Assembly: GCF_014356525.2 (NCBI RefSeq)
Contig: NC_052516.1
Coordinates: 28,564,854-28,628,853 of the forward strand
Origin: Nilaparvata lugens
Lineage: Eukaryota; Arthropoda; Insecta; Hemiptera; Delphacidae
Length of the DNA stretch: 64,000 nucleotides
Direction of reading: 5' to 3'
Shown: piece after piece, positions 33,121 through 43,974 of the stretch
How the letters are laid out: each line of letters starts with the position of its first letter
Numbering within the stretch: the stretch's first letter is position 1
Notes under the pieces: model-generated
Told to the model about the DNA's origin: nothing
Databases searched by the model: none
The model's input: only the letters and a program-made list of their open reading frames with translations
Translations under genes and position numbers: made by a program

Positions 33121-33498
33121 ATGTTTTGTAATAGGACAGTAGGAATTCTTCATGAAGAAACGACTGAAGAAACAGAAACAAACCAACTTGAAAATCAGAA
33201 TAAGTTGGTTGATGAATCATTGAAGGAGTACAGGTTTGTGGTGAAATCATTCAACCCAAACACACCTTTCGAGATGTGTACCGCAGAGTTTGTCGATCAG
33301 CAAGTTACTCACCTGCTGGCAGATTTGAACGAGCAAGAGGAATTAACTGTTGGTAATGGGCGAAATGTCTGTTTGTTTTGCACAAAATATGAAGCCAGCA
33401 GGTTGAGTATACCCTGCGGTCATTGGGTGGGGTGCTATCACTGCATTTGTAATTGGGTGAGAAAGAGGCAGTATTTACAGATGACAAATGGAGATTGA
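33121..33498 (+). CDS. RING-finger protein exon, incomplete RING
   Basis: 125-residue frame. Residues 1-70 are acidic and unrecognised. Near residue 83 begins CLFC, followed 11 residues later by CGH, WVGC and YHC: the order C-x2-C-x11-C-x-H-x3-C-x2-C is that of IAP/MEX-type RINGs, which act as E3 ubiquitin ligases. The final C-P-x-C pair is missing before the stop. A good splice donor (TTGG then GTGAGAA, GT at 33457) follows ICNW, so the last ligands may be in another exon and the annotated stop may be intronic. An ATG start at 33121 is possible, but an upstream exon cannot be excluded. It could also be a truncated or transferred gene. Confidence 0.5.
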   Translation: MFCNRTVGILHEETTEETETNQLENQNKLVDESLKEYRFVVKSFNPNTPFEMCTAEFVDQQVTHLLADLNEQEELTVGNGRNVCLFCTKYEASRLSIPCGHWVGCYHCICNWVRKRQYLQMTNGD

Positions 33499-33630
33499 TC
33501 GATAAGTACTGAGTATGAGCACGGAATGAATATACCATATTGTAAGTTCTTCTATTGTTCTACCATACTGTAAGTGCTTCACTATTGTAAGTTCGAAACA
33601 CATTCCAGTGTGAGAGCTTGTAGGCTATTA

Positions 33631-33796
33631 AGGTGCGTACAGATATACGCGACGAGAACATGAGCAATTCACTTTTAATCAGTTGACTATATCTGTATTT
33701 TTACAGAAACGGTAAGATATAGACATAAACAGCTTGGCATCAGCTAATAAAAAGTGAATTGCTCATGTTCGCGGCGTGTAAATCTGTACGCACCTT
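33631..33796. mobile_element. MITE copy 1 (166 bp)
   Basis: Terminal inverted repeats of about 60 bp starting AGGTGCGTACAGAT and containing CATGAGCAATTCACTTTTAA. TTA flanks both ends. Copy 2 is at 35218. Confidence 0.8.
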
Positions 33797-33798
33797 TA

Positions 33799-34420
33799 GA
33801 TGCAATATTGTCAATTGATTGTTTCGAAATTGGTGTTTGAAGAGAAATTTCTACATTATATTCTCAGCACCAGAAAGCCACATTTGCCTAGTTCATTCAA
33901 TAATGAATGGAAATTCATCAGAAATGAAGATTGTTTAGAATATAGCAGTCTATCAGAATATTTTTGTTTGCTAGTTGGAATCAATTTTAGAAGCTTTTGG
34001 AGTTGAAAATTCGAGTTTAGCAGCCTATGACACATTTCAGATCATGTAAGCAGAACATTATCATTATTCTGTTGGAGTAGGCATATCAATTGTGATAAAA
34101 ATCTCATCAACTACATTAATTTGAAGATAACAGAAACATTTGCAAAGTCTTCGTCCTCAATATTTTTCATACATATTACTTTTGAACTGCCTTGGAGGCC
34201 TAAGAAGAATCAGTTATCAAGCGATGTGAAAAAATGGTTGGTTAAAATTCTCAAACTAGGGGGCCCCCTTCTTGTTATAATTATTTATAATTTATCAAGT
34301 ATAATGTACCTATGTCTTCTGCAAATATGAAGAGTACTTTGTCTTCATAGTCCCAGCATGTATCTGTTTGTAAAGCACCTATGTATAAACTAATCACATC
34401 AGGACTTAAAAGTAGCCCAG
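33799..34420. other. No gene recognised
   Basis: AT-rich, short frames only, no paired repeats. Confidence 0.35.
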
Positions 34421-34424
34421 TTTG

Positions 34425-34615
34425 GCGGCGTGCAACTTTGTCGTTTGGTGACAAAATCTCGGGAATGCCAGTTTGTCGTTTCATGCACCGCCAAACTGGC
34501 ACTCTAAGGAATGCAGCCCAGTTTGACGGCGTGCAACTTTGTCGGTAGCCCACTTTGTCGTCAGCCCAGTTTGTCGTCAGCCCACTTTGTCGGCAGCCCA
34601 GCTTGTCATCGTCCC
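34425..34615. repeat. GC-rich minisatellite of CCCAGTTTGTCG words
   Basis: About eight occurrences of a 15-bp unit like AGCCCAGTTTGTCGT, plus inverted versions (ACCGCCAAACTGGC). Style matches S1 and the subterminal repeats of the 1,330-bp transposon, but the words differ. Terminal inverted repeats were not found. Confidence 0.6.
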
Positions 34616-35217
34616 ATTTTTTTGCTGATACAGATGTAATGAATAGCGAGAAATTACAATGATCATAGGCGCCGACTACTAGTGGCTGGCAGGGCTTCAT
34701 CCCCATCCATACTATCAATCTTTAATTTTCTACTAAAAATGAAGATTATTCAAAAAATTAATAGTGATAAGTGGTGATGGGGCTGACAATTTGGGGAGGA
34801 GACTTTATAACTTTACCTTGTTATATTTACGTACGGTAAGGTCACCATAGATTTTTAATTTATAGCCTAGTACAATAAAGTTCTATCATAGTTTATAAAT
34901 GAAATTATTCAAGCTCTCAGGTAGAACAAACATGCGTTTACTTTCAACGTGTATTTGTCCACAAACAATTATTGAAAGAGTAATGTCAACCCAAGTAAGA
35001 AGTTGCACCAATAATATTTTCTAGAGATAGCAGGTTGTGAGTCTGAGTCATTCAGCACAGCTTTTTAGTATTGAAGAAAAGAGAAGTAGCCTCTCCAAAA
35101 AAAATTTAAACAAAAATAAATTATGAATCAGGAAAACATTTTCAGGGGTGCCGCGGGCGAAGCCCCCTGCCGAGCTCAAAGTGCGAGTTATAAATACTAG
35201 GTACAGGAAATATCTTA
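34616..35217. other. No gene; repeat-like block at 35140-35190
   Basis: GGGGTGCCGCGGGCGAAGCC looks like a dispersed repeat end. Otherwise nothing recognised. Confidence 0.35.
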
Positions 35218-35386
35218 AAGGTGCGTACAGATATACGCGCCGCGAACATGAGCAATTCACTTTTAATCAGCTGATGCCAAGCTTTTTATATCTATATCTT
35301 ATACCGTTTCTGTAAAAATACAGATATAGTCAGCTGATTAAAAGTGAATTGCTCATGTTCGCGGCGCATATATCTGTACGCACCTT
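35218..35386. mobile_element. MITE copy 2 (169 bp)
   Basis: Same family as 33631-33796 with near-perfect 60-bp inverted ends (AAGGTGCGTACAGATATACG and complement). The flanks read TAA at the left and TTA at the right of the AGGTGCG core, or TA on both sides if one more base is counted in the element. Confidence 0.8.
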
Positions 35387-35394
35387 TAGAACTG

Positions 35395-35715
35395 AATTTC
35401 TACATATTGCAAGATCTCAAAAAAGGTGGCTTTACAAAGGTACAAAATAATATAGTAATTTTTAGAGATCTTTCGTGTATGGTTTTCAAAAACACAGTAA
35501 AAAATATTTTTAAGAAAGAATGTTTATATAAAGTTGCCGATTATTTAAATCAACTTCCTAGATTATAATATAAGAAGGTTATTTCTCTAACCATCGTACT
35601 TTGTAATCTTTTTCTATTCTCTGAAGCTTATTCATTTTGTAACTTTCAAATTGTTTTGACGTTGACTATGCATTGGAAAATGTTTTATGTCAATAAATGA
35701 ACTTTTATTTCTATT
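35395..35715 (+). pseudogene. Possible LINE C-terminal tail
   Basis: Frame ending NTVKNIFKKECLYKVADYLN, followed by a 3' UTR-like stretch with AATAAATGAAC at 35692. The basic, hydrophobic end resembles LINE ORF2 termini. Weak evidence. Confidence 0.3.
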
Positions 35716-35719
35716 AAGT

Positions 35720-36250
35720 TCAGCATGTAAAATAAAGAGACCCGCATCTTTCCACCCTCAAATTAAGTTACGTCAACAAAGGTGGTCAAGTCTTATCAAA
35801 TAAAAAGCGCATTTTGTTCACCCGGTAGTATGTTTGATATGATATACATTCCAGTACTTGGATGGTGGTCCCTAAACATATTTTCAAGTAATGGGAAACC
35901 ATTACTTCTGCATTGACAAATCTAAATATTTATCTATCTTCTATCTATCTATAAGATGGTGTCTGTCTTTCTGTCTGTTTGTCTGTGAGCTCATCACGCT
36001 TGAAATACTCGACTGAATCCTTCACAAAGATGGCCTGTATACCGACAAGTGTCATAGGCCTATTTTTCGTTCTGAAACGTCTTTAAAGATAAGCCTTCAA
36101 AGTTAATATGGTTTTTATGAAGGAAGTTTCCATTATTTGGTTTTCAACAAATCAGATTTTATAATCATTACAGAATGTATTTCATAACATCTATTATACA
36201 CTAAATCATGATGCACTATTGACCCATTAGTACAGGTACAGTCTGGTATT
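35720..36250. other. No gene; short (CTAT)n and (GTCT)n runs near 35930-35990
   Basis: Degenerate tetranucleotide runs followed by repeat-like sequence. No exon recognised. Confidence 0.4.
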
Positions 36251-36258
36251 GCAGTAGG

Positions 36259-36640
36259 ATGTGTCCTCAACTGTCGTCTGCTGCAAGCGACTCTCTAATT
36301 CTTGTACAGGCCCGACAGTCGAGACCTGCGACATTCGAGGCCAGCGACGGTAGAGGACTCCTGAAAAAGAGGCCTCATATGTCGCCTGCATTAGGCGACA
36401 GGCCTCTCTCATTTTTGTACAGCCCCGACAGTCAAGACCTGCGACTCTTGAAAAAGAGGCCTCAAATGTCGCCTGCGTTAGGCGAAAGTAGAGGACTCTT
36501 CAATTTTCGTACACTCCCGACAGTCGAGGCCTACGACCGTAGAGGACTGAAAAACAGTCCTCTACTGTCGCAGGCCTCGACTGTCGCGCCCCCACCTAGA
36601 GTCCCCAACTCCGCCCTTAATAGAGGCAATAATTCAATTC
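36259..36640. repeat. S1 minisatellite, locus 2, with 3' tail
   Basis: About three units of the same palindromic words as 14734-15110. The array ends in a fold-back, CGTAGAGGACTG pairing with CAGTCCTCTACTG, then the tail AACTCCGCCCTTAATAGAGG and (AATTC)n, entering a CT microsatellite (36645-36690). Confidence 0.7.
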
Positions 36641-36652
36641 AATTCTCTCTCT

Positions 36653-36695
<43 letters not shown>

Positions 36696-36697
36696 AC

Positions 36698-36882
36698 CCT
36701 TAGAGCCCATTCAAGTCCATTCTCATAAGCTGCATCATAGGCAGTTCGGATATCAGCCATATCTATCTCACTCCTAGAAATTAAAATCCTTGGACATGCA
36801 GAATCTTCAAAATCATTTTTTCCCTTTATATCTTCATTTATTTGTTCTGCAAAGGTTTTGAAAGGGTCCGTGGCAAAATTCA
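36698..36882 (-). CDS. Annexin repeat exon
   Basis: Minus-strand exon of 185 nt between an acceptor (TTTTCCTTGCAG, AG at 36884-36883) and a donor (GTGAGTG from 36697). It encodes DPFKTFAEQINEDIKG, then RILISRSEIDMADIRTAYDA and ending GLEWALR. RI-x-(I/V)SRSEIDM-x-DIR is the annexin repeat signature; annexins bind acidic phospholipids in a calcium-dependent way. The loop where the calcium site GxGT(D) should lie reads KGKND, so this repeat may not bind calcium. Flanking exons were not found. It could belong to a diverged annexin gene or a pseudogene; splice sites and open frame are intact. Confidence 0.7.
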
Positions 36883-36916
36883 CTGCAAGGAAAACATTTT
36901 CTATATTCATTTTCAT

Positions 36917-37335
36917 TCAAAGTAAAGTACCTACTTAATATTCAAATTTTTGACTAATCTACCGTATCGGTACCTTCCATATAACCACAGACAAGATAGT
37001 ATCTATGATACTAACGCTTGTATCTGTGATGAAAAGTTCCATATGAGGTCATTAAATTAATCAAGACAGAACTTCAGTTACTGGAACAGCTACGGTAGTG
37101 GTTCGAATTAAAAGCTCACCACATTTCAGGCTGTATCACAATGTTAATTTTGCGAATATCTCGAAAGCTATTGGATATATCACAAACCTCTTATACTGGA
37201 CAAAGCTTGTGGAGAATTTATCAAGCTTCATTTCTGCTATGTTATGTTAGTGAAACACATTGATCTCAAGATATAGGTATGTAGGTAAAAATGAAAATAT
37301 AACGTAAAAGCCACCCTCATATCTTTATCGAAAGC
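36917..37335. other. No gene recognised (possible annexin intron)
   Basis: AT-rich; the block 37090-37320 has R2-like words such as CGAATATCTCGAAAGC. No exon seen. Confidence 0.35.
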
Positions 37336-38050
37336 CTAGGGAGCTTTTGATAAGTTCACCTCCTAATTATTACTTTCAACAAAGCTGCAATGTCAAAATA
37401 AGAAATTGTGTTCAAAACATTTCCTCCAAATATCGTTGTAAATTGGTATATTTTGTTGCAAAACTGTAGACTTCAAACTGAACACTGAATCTGTTGCAAC
37501 AGTTGTATGGAAATGCATAACATTTTGAAATTAAACATCAAACTGAAGAGAATTTTATTCCCTATCTCTATATTATAAGTTCAAAATTAGTATGGATTTA
37601 TGGATTTTTTCATTTTTTTCAAGTTCAAGAGCAAAAATAGCGAAAAATTGGTGGCGAACGGGTTGTTTTCCAAAAAATTCATACCTTCAATAGCAGATAT
37701 CTCGAAACTGTGGAAAATATGGAGAAAGTTATCAAATGAATGTTGTGGGAAATTTTGTGAGCTTCAATTTTGTATGGTTTATTATAATGTACTTGAGATG
37801 TTCAGTCTTATAATATACATTATATCTCATACGTTATATAGACTTTATATCTCATAATTCTTGAGATATGTCCAAGAAACTAAAAAATGGTACCTTTGAA
37901 CCACCTCCACTCCCTTAGCACAGCTGATAAGGTAAGGCATAGATAGGGGTGTGGACTTTCGATATGTTTATCTCCTTACCACCCTGAACAGAATTGCAGG
38001 GTCAAAAATTGTTGTCTTCCATACTTTTCACTGATTACCCTTTGTTGACT
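37336..38050. mobile_element. R2-family repeat copy
   Basis: Shares with 3350-4026 and the interior of the hAT element: AACAAAGCTGCAATGTCAAA, the inverted GTTGCAACAGTTGTATGG block, AATTTTGTGAGCT, ACCACCTCCACTCCCTTAGC, and the ending TATGTTTATCTCCTTACCAC. Here both edges carry the same word in the same direction, unlike the inverted copy at 3350. Confidence 0.6.
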
Positions 38051-38299
38051 GGACTAATAAGATTGACCAAATTGATACATCGATATAATCTTTTTTTCTA
38101 CTATTGCTATCTAGTCATGAGACTAATGAGCAAATTTTATCGAACCTAACCTACTAAATAATAATAAAATACAGTGAAACTTTCACTAGAATCTCTTACT
38201 GCTAATGATAATATTATGTACTTGAATTAAATAATAGTACTATAAGGCATGAGTTTATTGTTTCACTCAATCACTGCTCTGATTTTTCACTTGAAACCA

Positions 38300-39425
38300 C
38301 TTGCACTACACTAATTCAAATGGCTTCCTCCTTTTGAGCCTCCGCACCAATCCTCCGTTGTCTAGCAGCTGAATGGCTTCGACGTTGTTGTGTTGGTGAA
38401 GCCAGCCGTGCTTCATGACTCTCTGCATACCGCTGAATCTCACAGGATACCAGGTTGACTCCCAGATCTCTATGGATGTCGCTGTTCCGCACATACCAAC
38501 GAGCATCAACGATGTTTCTGAGCACCTTGTTTTGGAATCGTTGAATGATGGCGATGTTAGTCGGTTTGGTGCAGCCCCACAGTTGGATACCATAGGTCCA
38601 GACAGGTTTGAAGATCTGTTTGTACAGGAGAACTTTGTTTGATATTGAAAGTGATGTGTTTCATTCAATAAGCCAGTAGAATTTCTTTTATTTTATGGTG
38701 AGCTCTTCTTCTTCCTTTTTGACATGCTCTTTCCAGCGAAGCTTAGCATCAAGAGTCATGCAGAGATATTTAGCAGAATTTGCATGTGGTATGTTGATAT
38801 TATTTAAGCTGATTGGATGGTACTTATCAGCTCTCCTGTTGGTGAAGTTGACGTGAATTGACTTGCCCTCATTGAGTTTCATCCTCCACTTTCTGGCCCA
38901 GTCCTGTATTTTGTTCACAGATCTCTGGAGCTTTTCTGTTGCAGTATGAACATCGCTGTCGACTGCTAGTAGGGTGGTGTCGTCTGCAAACGTGGCTGTG
39001 GTATTCTCCTCCAGATTAGGAATATCACTGGTAAAGAGAAGGTAAAGCACTGGCCCCAAGACACTTCCCTGTGGAACTCCTGCTTTTATCTCTCTCAGAT
39101 CAGAATATGAATCTCCATACTTGACTCTGAAGTACCTTCCACCCAGATATGATTGCAATATTTCTGTGAATTGCTTGGGAAGCATTTTCTTCAACTTGTA
39201 AGAAGTCCATCATGCCATACTTTGTCGAAGACTTGCCCTACGTCAAGAAAAGCTGCTCAACAAATCTTTTTTTCTTCCAAACTCTTCTCTATCACATTAA
39301 CTATTCTATGTACCTGGTCAATTGTGGAGTGCTTTTTTCTGAAACCAAACTGATAATTAGGAATCAATTGTTTACTCTCTATTATTGACATCAATATAAT
39401 CAATATACATCTCGATAGATTAGTA
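38300..39425 (-). mobile_element. Jockey-type LINE fragment
   Basis: Minus-strand LINE from before RT motif A to the C-terminus. Pieces in shifted frames: IIESKQLIPNYQFGFRKKHS, FLDVGQVFDKVWHDGLL, IKAGVPQGSVLGPVLYLLFT, TATFADDTTLLAVDSDV, KLRWKEHV, then VWTYGIQLWGC. GVPQGSVLGP with FADDT and KHST...QV is the jockey style. At least three frameshifts or stops; the endonuclease part is missing. The C-terminal part overlaps two frames at 38306-38668. Confidence 0.8.
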
Positions 39426-39426
39426 T

Positions 39427-39675
39427 TTGTTGAACGATGACATCAAATCCAGACATAGAGTAAACTTTCCTGATATGGAAAAGTGCTCACCCTTTCGAGA
39501 GGGGTGGTTTTATAGTTTTGTTCGTGCTCAGTTCAGTCGCCATCATGCATTGGACAGCGAGGAGCGTGCGTCCGCTGTTGAGGCCTACTTTTCGATTGGT
39601 TGTTCATTGGTTTCAGAACAGCACGCCTTTCGGAATCGGTTTAATTTAACCCCGTTGGCCCATGTTCCAGACTGA
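39427..39675 (+). pseudogene. HTH (DUF4817-like) transposon protein fragment
   Basis: The frame contains ERASAVEAYFSIGCSLVSEQ, HAFRNRFNLTPLAHVPD and a stop. This is the N-terminal helix-turn-helix of insect transposon-derived proteins (E-R...V-x-AYF...S...Q-x-AFR-x-RF). It ends right where the second, interdomain part would begin. GAATCAATTGTTT occurs just left of it (39360-39372) and at its right edge, possibly a target duplication. Second HTH relic of the window (see 23527). Confidence 0.55.
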
Positions 39676-39815
39676 AGAATCAATTGTTTCGAGAGTACTA
39701 GAAATAGGTACTCCAAGTGTATCCAGAGTGCGGGACGTCACCGCCATGGTATACTCTTCTAAACAACATGAAACTTTAAATACATACTTACATTCTGAAA
39801 ATAGATTAGTAGAAA

Positions 39816-40720
39816 TGCTACTGAGATTAATTAATTAGTTGAATTATACAATTATCGGTCACCTTTGAAATTCTGTTACATCAAATTATAATATTCACTG
39901 TAATCAATCTGGTTATTCATTCAATTACTTGTTTCAATATTACAACATTAAAAAATTTATTTTCAAATAATATTTCTCAAATTACTACTTTATTGCAATT
40001 ATTCATAATTGATATTTAGTCAAGAATTTGCTAACTCACTCTTCAATAAATTTAGGGCCTCGGTCAATTTATCTGGTCAATCTATTTGAGCTTAATAAAA
40101 TAATTTCGGCACTCACCATTGAATTGAAAATTTAACAAATAAATCGGCACTCACAATCACTCATGCTTACATTTCAACTACGGTACTATATTTCAGACTA
40201 CATGCTTTTAATTTATACAAAATAAAATAATGAGATTTTTCATCCAATTAGGCCGAAGCCTAAATTAGAGACCGAGACTTGTTCTGCGACTACATCAGTT
40301 CTTCTCGCGGTGACGACTCGATTAGAACTGCCGCTCTTCCACTAGAAATTTTCCGATTTGCAAGAAAACATGTGGAGTGCCCGGCCTAATTATTTCAGGT
40401 TAAAACGTCGTGGGGTCACACGGTTCAAATACATTTCTAAATACGTTTGCATTAATTTCATTACGAAATTCAAGCCAGTACTATGGAAATGCTAGAAGAC
40501 TGTAATAATTTGGATGAATAAGAAGCAAGTTAGCAAATATTTTATGGCGATGCAAAATTTAGGTGCTTACTTGGTATATGAATACATTCTTTAAATGTAA
40601 AAAACAAGGTTCACTAGAGTTCATATAGGATATATTTAGTCCAATTTTGATCAGTTCAACAACCTGAAAGAAGGGCACAAAAAACTACAATACAAACCTC
40701 TCAATATTCCCCATATTACA
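39816..40720 (-). repeat. 3' LTR, truncated
   Basis: Matches 43068-43974 throughout. Similarity stops abruptly at 39816, leaving out the R-U5-side 250 bp present in the 5' LTR. Confidence 0.8.
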
Positions 40721-40737
40721 TTACCCCCTTCCCTAAA
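40721..40737 (-). promoter_or_regulatory. Polypurine tract
   Basis: On the minus strand, AGGGAAGGGGGTAA directly precedes the LTR start TGTAATATGG, the place where plus-strand DNA synthesis would be primed. Confidence 0.65.
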
Positions 40738-42799
40738 AAAGACGAATTCACTAAAAGATTAATTTTCATTCACACTCAATTATTTTCTTTCACACTAAAA
40801 ACTGGACACTTGACACTCTTTTCTGTCCACTGGAACAGATCCACTTATCTGTCCACTTAACATCAGCTGGAACGGCAGCTAGATCTGTCAGTTGTAGGTC
40901 AGTCAGCTGATGACGGGAATCATCGCTTGATTCAGCGCAACCAATGAAGATCTCCGCCACTAATGACTCAGGAACAGTGGACTCCACCAGTACAACAGCG
41001 CAAATTACGTCATCTCTCACAACGATCACAATAATTCCTTCTCAACATTGAATTTAATTGGGATGTGCCTGTCCCAGAAAGAAATACAAACACTAGCTGA
41101 AAATAGAAATGACCGGGCCCTTCAAAAACATTAATTAATCTCGAATTATTCACTTCTCCACACAAAACAACAATATCACAACGCATATCTATTTCCTAAA
41201 ACTTTAAATAATTTTCCAATTCATTATCAAATTCAATTTCAAATTGTTATCTAGTTTTAATTCGTATCAAAATAAATAGCAATTATTCTATCTCTGTAGA
41301 TCAAAACAATGGCCTGCCAGCTTGCATTTTCAAAGTAACATTTCATTTTTATATTCATTCGATTGACTACTACGCTTTCAACTAATTTTCTGTTTGTCTA
41401 TACAACTATTTATTCTATATTCCTCTTCACTTTCTTCTTATTCTTCTTTTGTTTCATCTCTACTTTCGTTTCTCTCTAGTCTTGACAAAATATTATAATA
41501 ATCACTATTTACTGTTTTACTCTAGTTTTCATTGTTCTCCTCGCACAGTCCAAGGAGTATTTTCTTCTCTTTCCAACCGTTACTTTCTCTCTCATTCTCA
41601 CTCACACTTGTTGATCTTTTATATCTCTTATGCACAATATACGGATTCTCTCTCCCATCAAATCAACAATCTCTCTCACTCTTTATCAGGTCAGTTAACT
41701 ATTCCCAGCCTTGGCCGCTAGAATAATAACTCATTCGTAGAATAAAATTAAATTATTCTACACTCTTATATACTTCTTATTGATGGCCAATTCCCCTATC
41801 GCCCTCATAAGAGCCAGCATAGTCGAAAATGCCTACAATCAAGAACTTCTAAAAGTGGATACTTGATCATAACACCAGTTCACCTCACTGTGTTATCACT
41901 CTCTCTCACTCTCATTGAATTTCCTGAATCCAATCTGACCTCGGAATCGGAATTCCCGATTCCAAGTCTCGCTCTCAGTCCCACTGAGCAATAAAAAAAT
42001 CATCTAACTGCATTTCACCTTATTTACCGATTTCTGCCCAGAATAAACCGAAATGCTCAAAATACAAACTACTCGATCCAGCCATATAGTGAGTATCCAG
42101 TTCAAACGGGCGGAAATGAAACCATTCTTTCATCATTGCTCTTCCATATATCAATTCTCAATCTCTCGCAAAATAAAAGGTTTTACTCTAAATACAACTA
42201 TATCTGAAATCAACTCCATACCTCCTTGGACTCTCTCTCACAAAACATAATTTTTTAAAAATTTCCATACAACATTTTCAATAACAAAATATAATCAATC
42301 AAATTCGAAAAAATATCACATTACCAAGTTTCCAATCCAACAAAAATTATTTCTGTCTTCTAAACAGTACATTCTACATTTTCTATCAGTCTGGTGCGAT
42401 GTTGCCAGCTTTTGCAGTCAACGGAGAACTCATATTACAAATTTCAATTCCATTGTTCTAGATCTTTAATCGAGTTTCACTCAGCAATATTCTCAAGAAC
42501 GGAATAATGATTTCCATGTTCATGAAAAGTCCAAATACAGAATAATTTTAATTTAAGTTCCTGATTCCAAAACTCTTTTCTTAACATAAACTAAAACTCT
42601 TCATCTCAAAAATATTTCAGGTTCCACATTAATTATCACACGGTCATGTTATTACAATTAAATTTTATATTTTATGTTCCTGCTCGTGTTGCTGAGAAAT
42701 TCTTCATTTTGAAACAGGCTATTTTCTCGATACTTCTTATCAATCCTGAGAACTACTGATTTCTATGGCATTTGGATGTTTGTCATTTTTTCAGACAAA

Positions 42800-42816
42800 C
42801 CCCACACCTGACACCA
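42800..42816 (-). promoter_or_regulatory. Primer binding site, tRNA-Leu type
   Basis: Minus strand TGGTGTCAGGTGTGGGG begins one base after the LTR end. The first nine bases equal the complement of the tRNA-Leu 3' end (TGACACCA); the rest fits with one gap. Confidence 0.6.
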
Positions 42817-42817
42817 T

Positions 42818-43974
42818 TGTAATAGGGTGGAAGGCCAGGGACTTTGTTAGCACCCTATTTCATAACAAAGAAAAAGTATATAATAATTGCTTTTAAAATC
42901 TCTACTCAACTATTAACCTGTTTAAACTATTTGAATCCACGGTTGGGAGCTTTGGATGGATTCGTTCATGCAAATGCCAAGATCTTCACTTTTGTTTAAC
43001 AACACCTGTTATAGAAACAAGTAACTCATCACGAGCCAGGAACGTAAAATAAAAGATTTTGTACAAATGCTACTGATATTAATTTATTAGTTGAATTATA
43101 CAATTATCTGTCATCTTTGAAATTCTGTTACATCGAATTATAATATTCACTGTAATCAATCCAGTTATTTATTCAATAACTTGTTTCAATATTACAACAT
43201 TAAAAAAATTAATTTCAAATAATATTCCTCAAATTACTACTTTATTGCAATTATTCATAATTGATATTTAGTCAAGAATTCGCTAACTCACTCTACAATA
43301 AATTTAGGGCCTCGGTCAATTTATCTGGTCAATCTATTTGAGATTAATAAAATAATTTTGGCACTCACCATTGAATTGAAAATTAAACAAATGAATCAGC
43401 ACTCACAATCACTCACGCTTACATTTCAACTATGGTACTATATTTCAGACTACATGCTTTTAATTTATACAAAATAAAATAATGAGATTTTTCATCCAAT
43501 TAGGCCGAAGCCTAAATTAGAGACCGAGATTTGTTCTGCGACTACATAAGTTCTTCTCGTGGTGATGACTCGATTAGAACTGCCGCTCTTCCACTAAAAA
43601 TTTTCCGATTTGCAAGAAAACACGTGGAGCGCCCGGCCTAATAATTTCAGGTTAAAACGTCGTGGGGTCACACGGCTCAAATACATTTCTAAATACGTTT
43701 GCATTAATTTCATTACGAAATTCAAGCCAGTACTATGGAAATGCTGGAAGACTGCAATAATTTGGATGAATAAGAAGCAAGTTAGCAAATCTTTTATGGC
43801 GATGCAAAATTTAGGTGCTTACTTGGTATATGAATACATTCTTTAAATGTAAAAAACAAGGTTCACTAGAGTTCATATAGGATAAATTTAGTCCAATTCT
43901 GATCAGTTCAACAACCTGAAAGAAGGGCACAAAAAAAACTACAATACAAACCTCTCAATATTCCCCATATTACA
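42818..43974 (-). repeat. 5' LTR
   Basis: Complete LTR with TG...CA ends and inverted TGTAATA/TATTACA termini. Confidence 0.75.

Larger units (their letters stand above)
39816..43974 (-). mobile_element. Non-autonomous LTR retrotransposon 2
   Basis: Minus-strand element: 5' LTR 42818-43974 (1,157 bp, TGTAATATGGGG...CCCTATTACA), primer site 42800-42816, an internal region of about 2.06 kb, a polypurine tract 40721-40737, and a 3' LTR 39816-40720 that lacks its last 250 bp. The LTR termini form a short inverted repeat (TGTAATA/TATTACA). The internal region shows no gag or pol motif; a 79-residue frame at 40790-41029 is unrecognised. The shared 905-907 bp differ by several percent by eye, so it is older than the element at 16884. 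The truncation prevents a target-duplication check. Confidence 0.75.

Noticed and set aside
38415..38642. Plus-strand frame opposite the jockey LINE
   Set aside because: Shadow of the minus-strand ORF2 C-terminus.
43610..43846. 78-codon frame within the LTR
   Set aside because: Lies in LTR sequence repeated at 39816-40720, where the same frame is interrupted; no domain.
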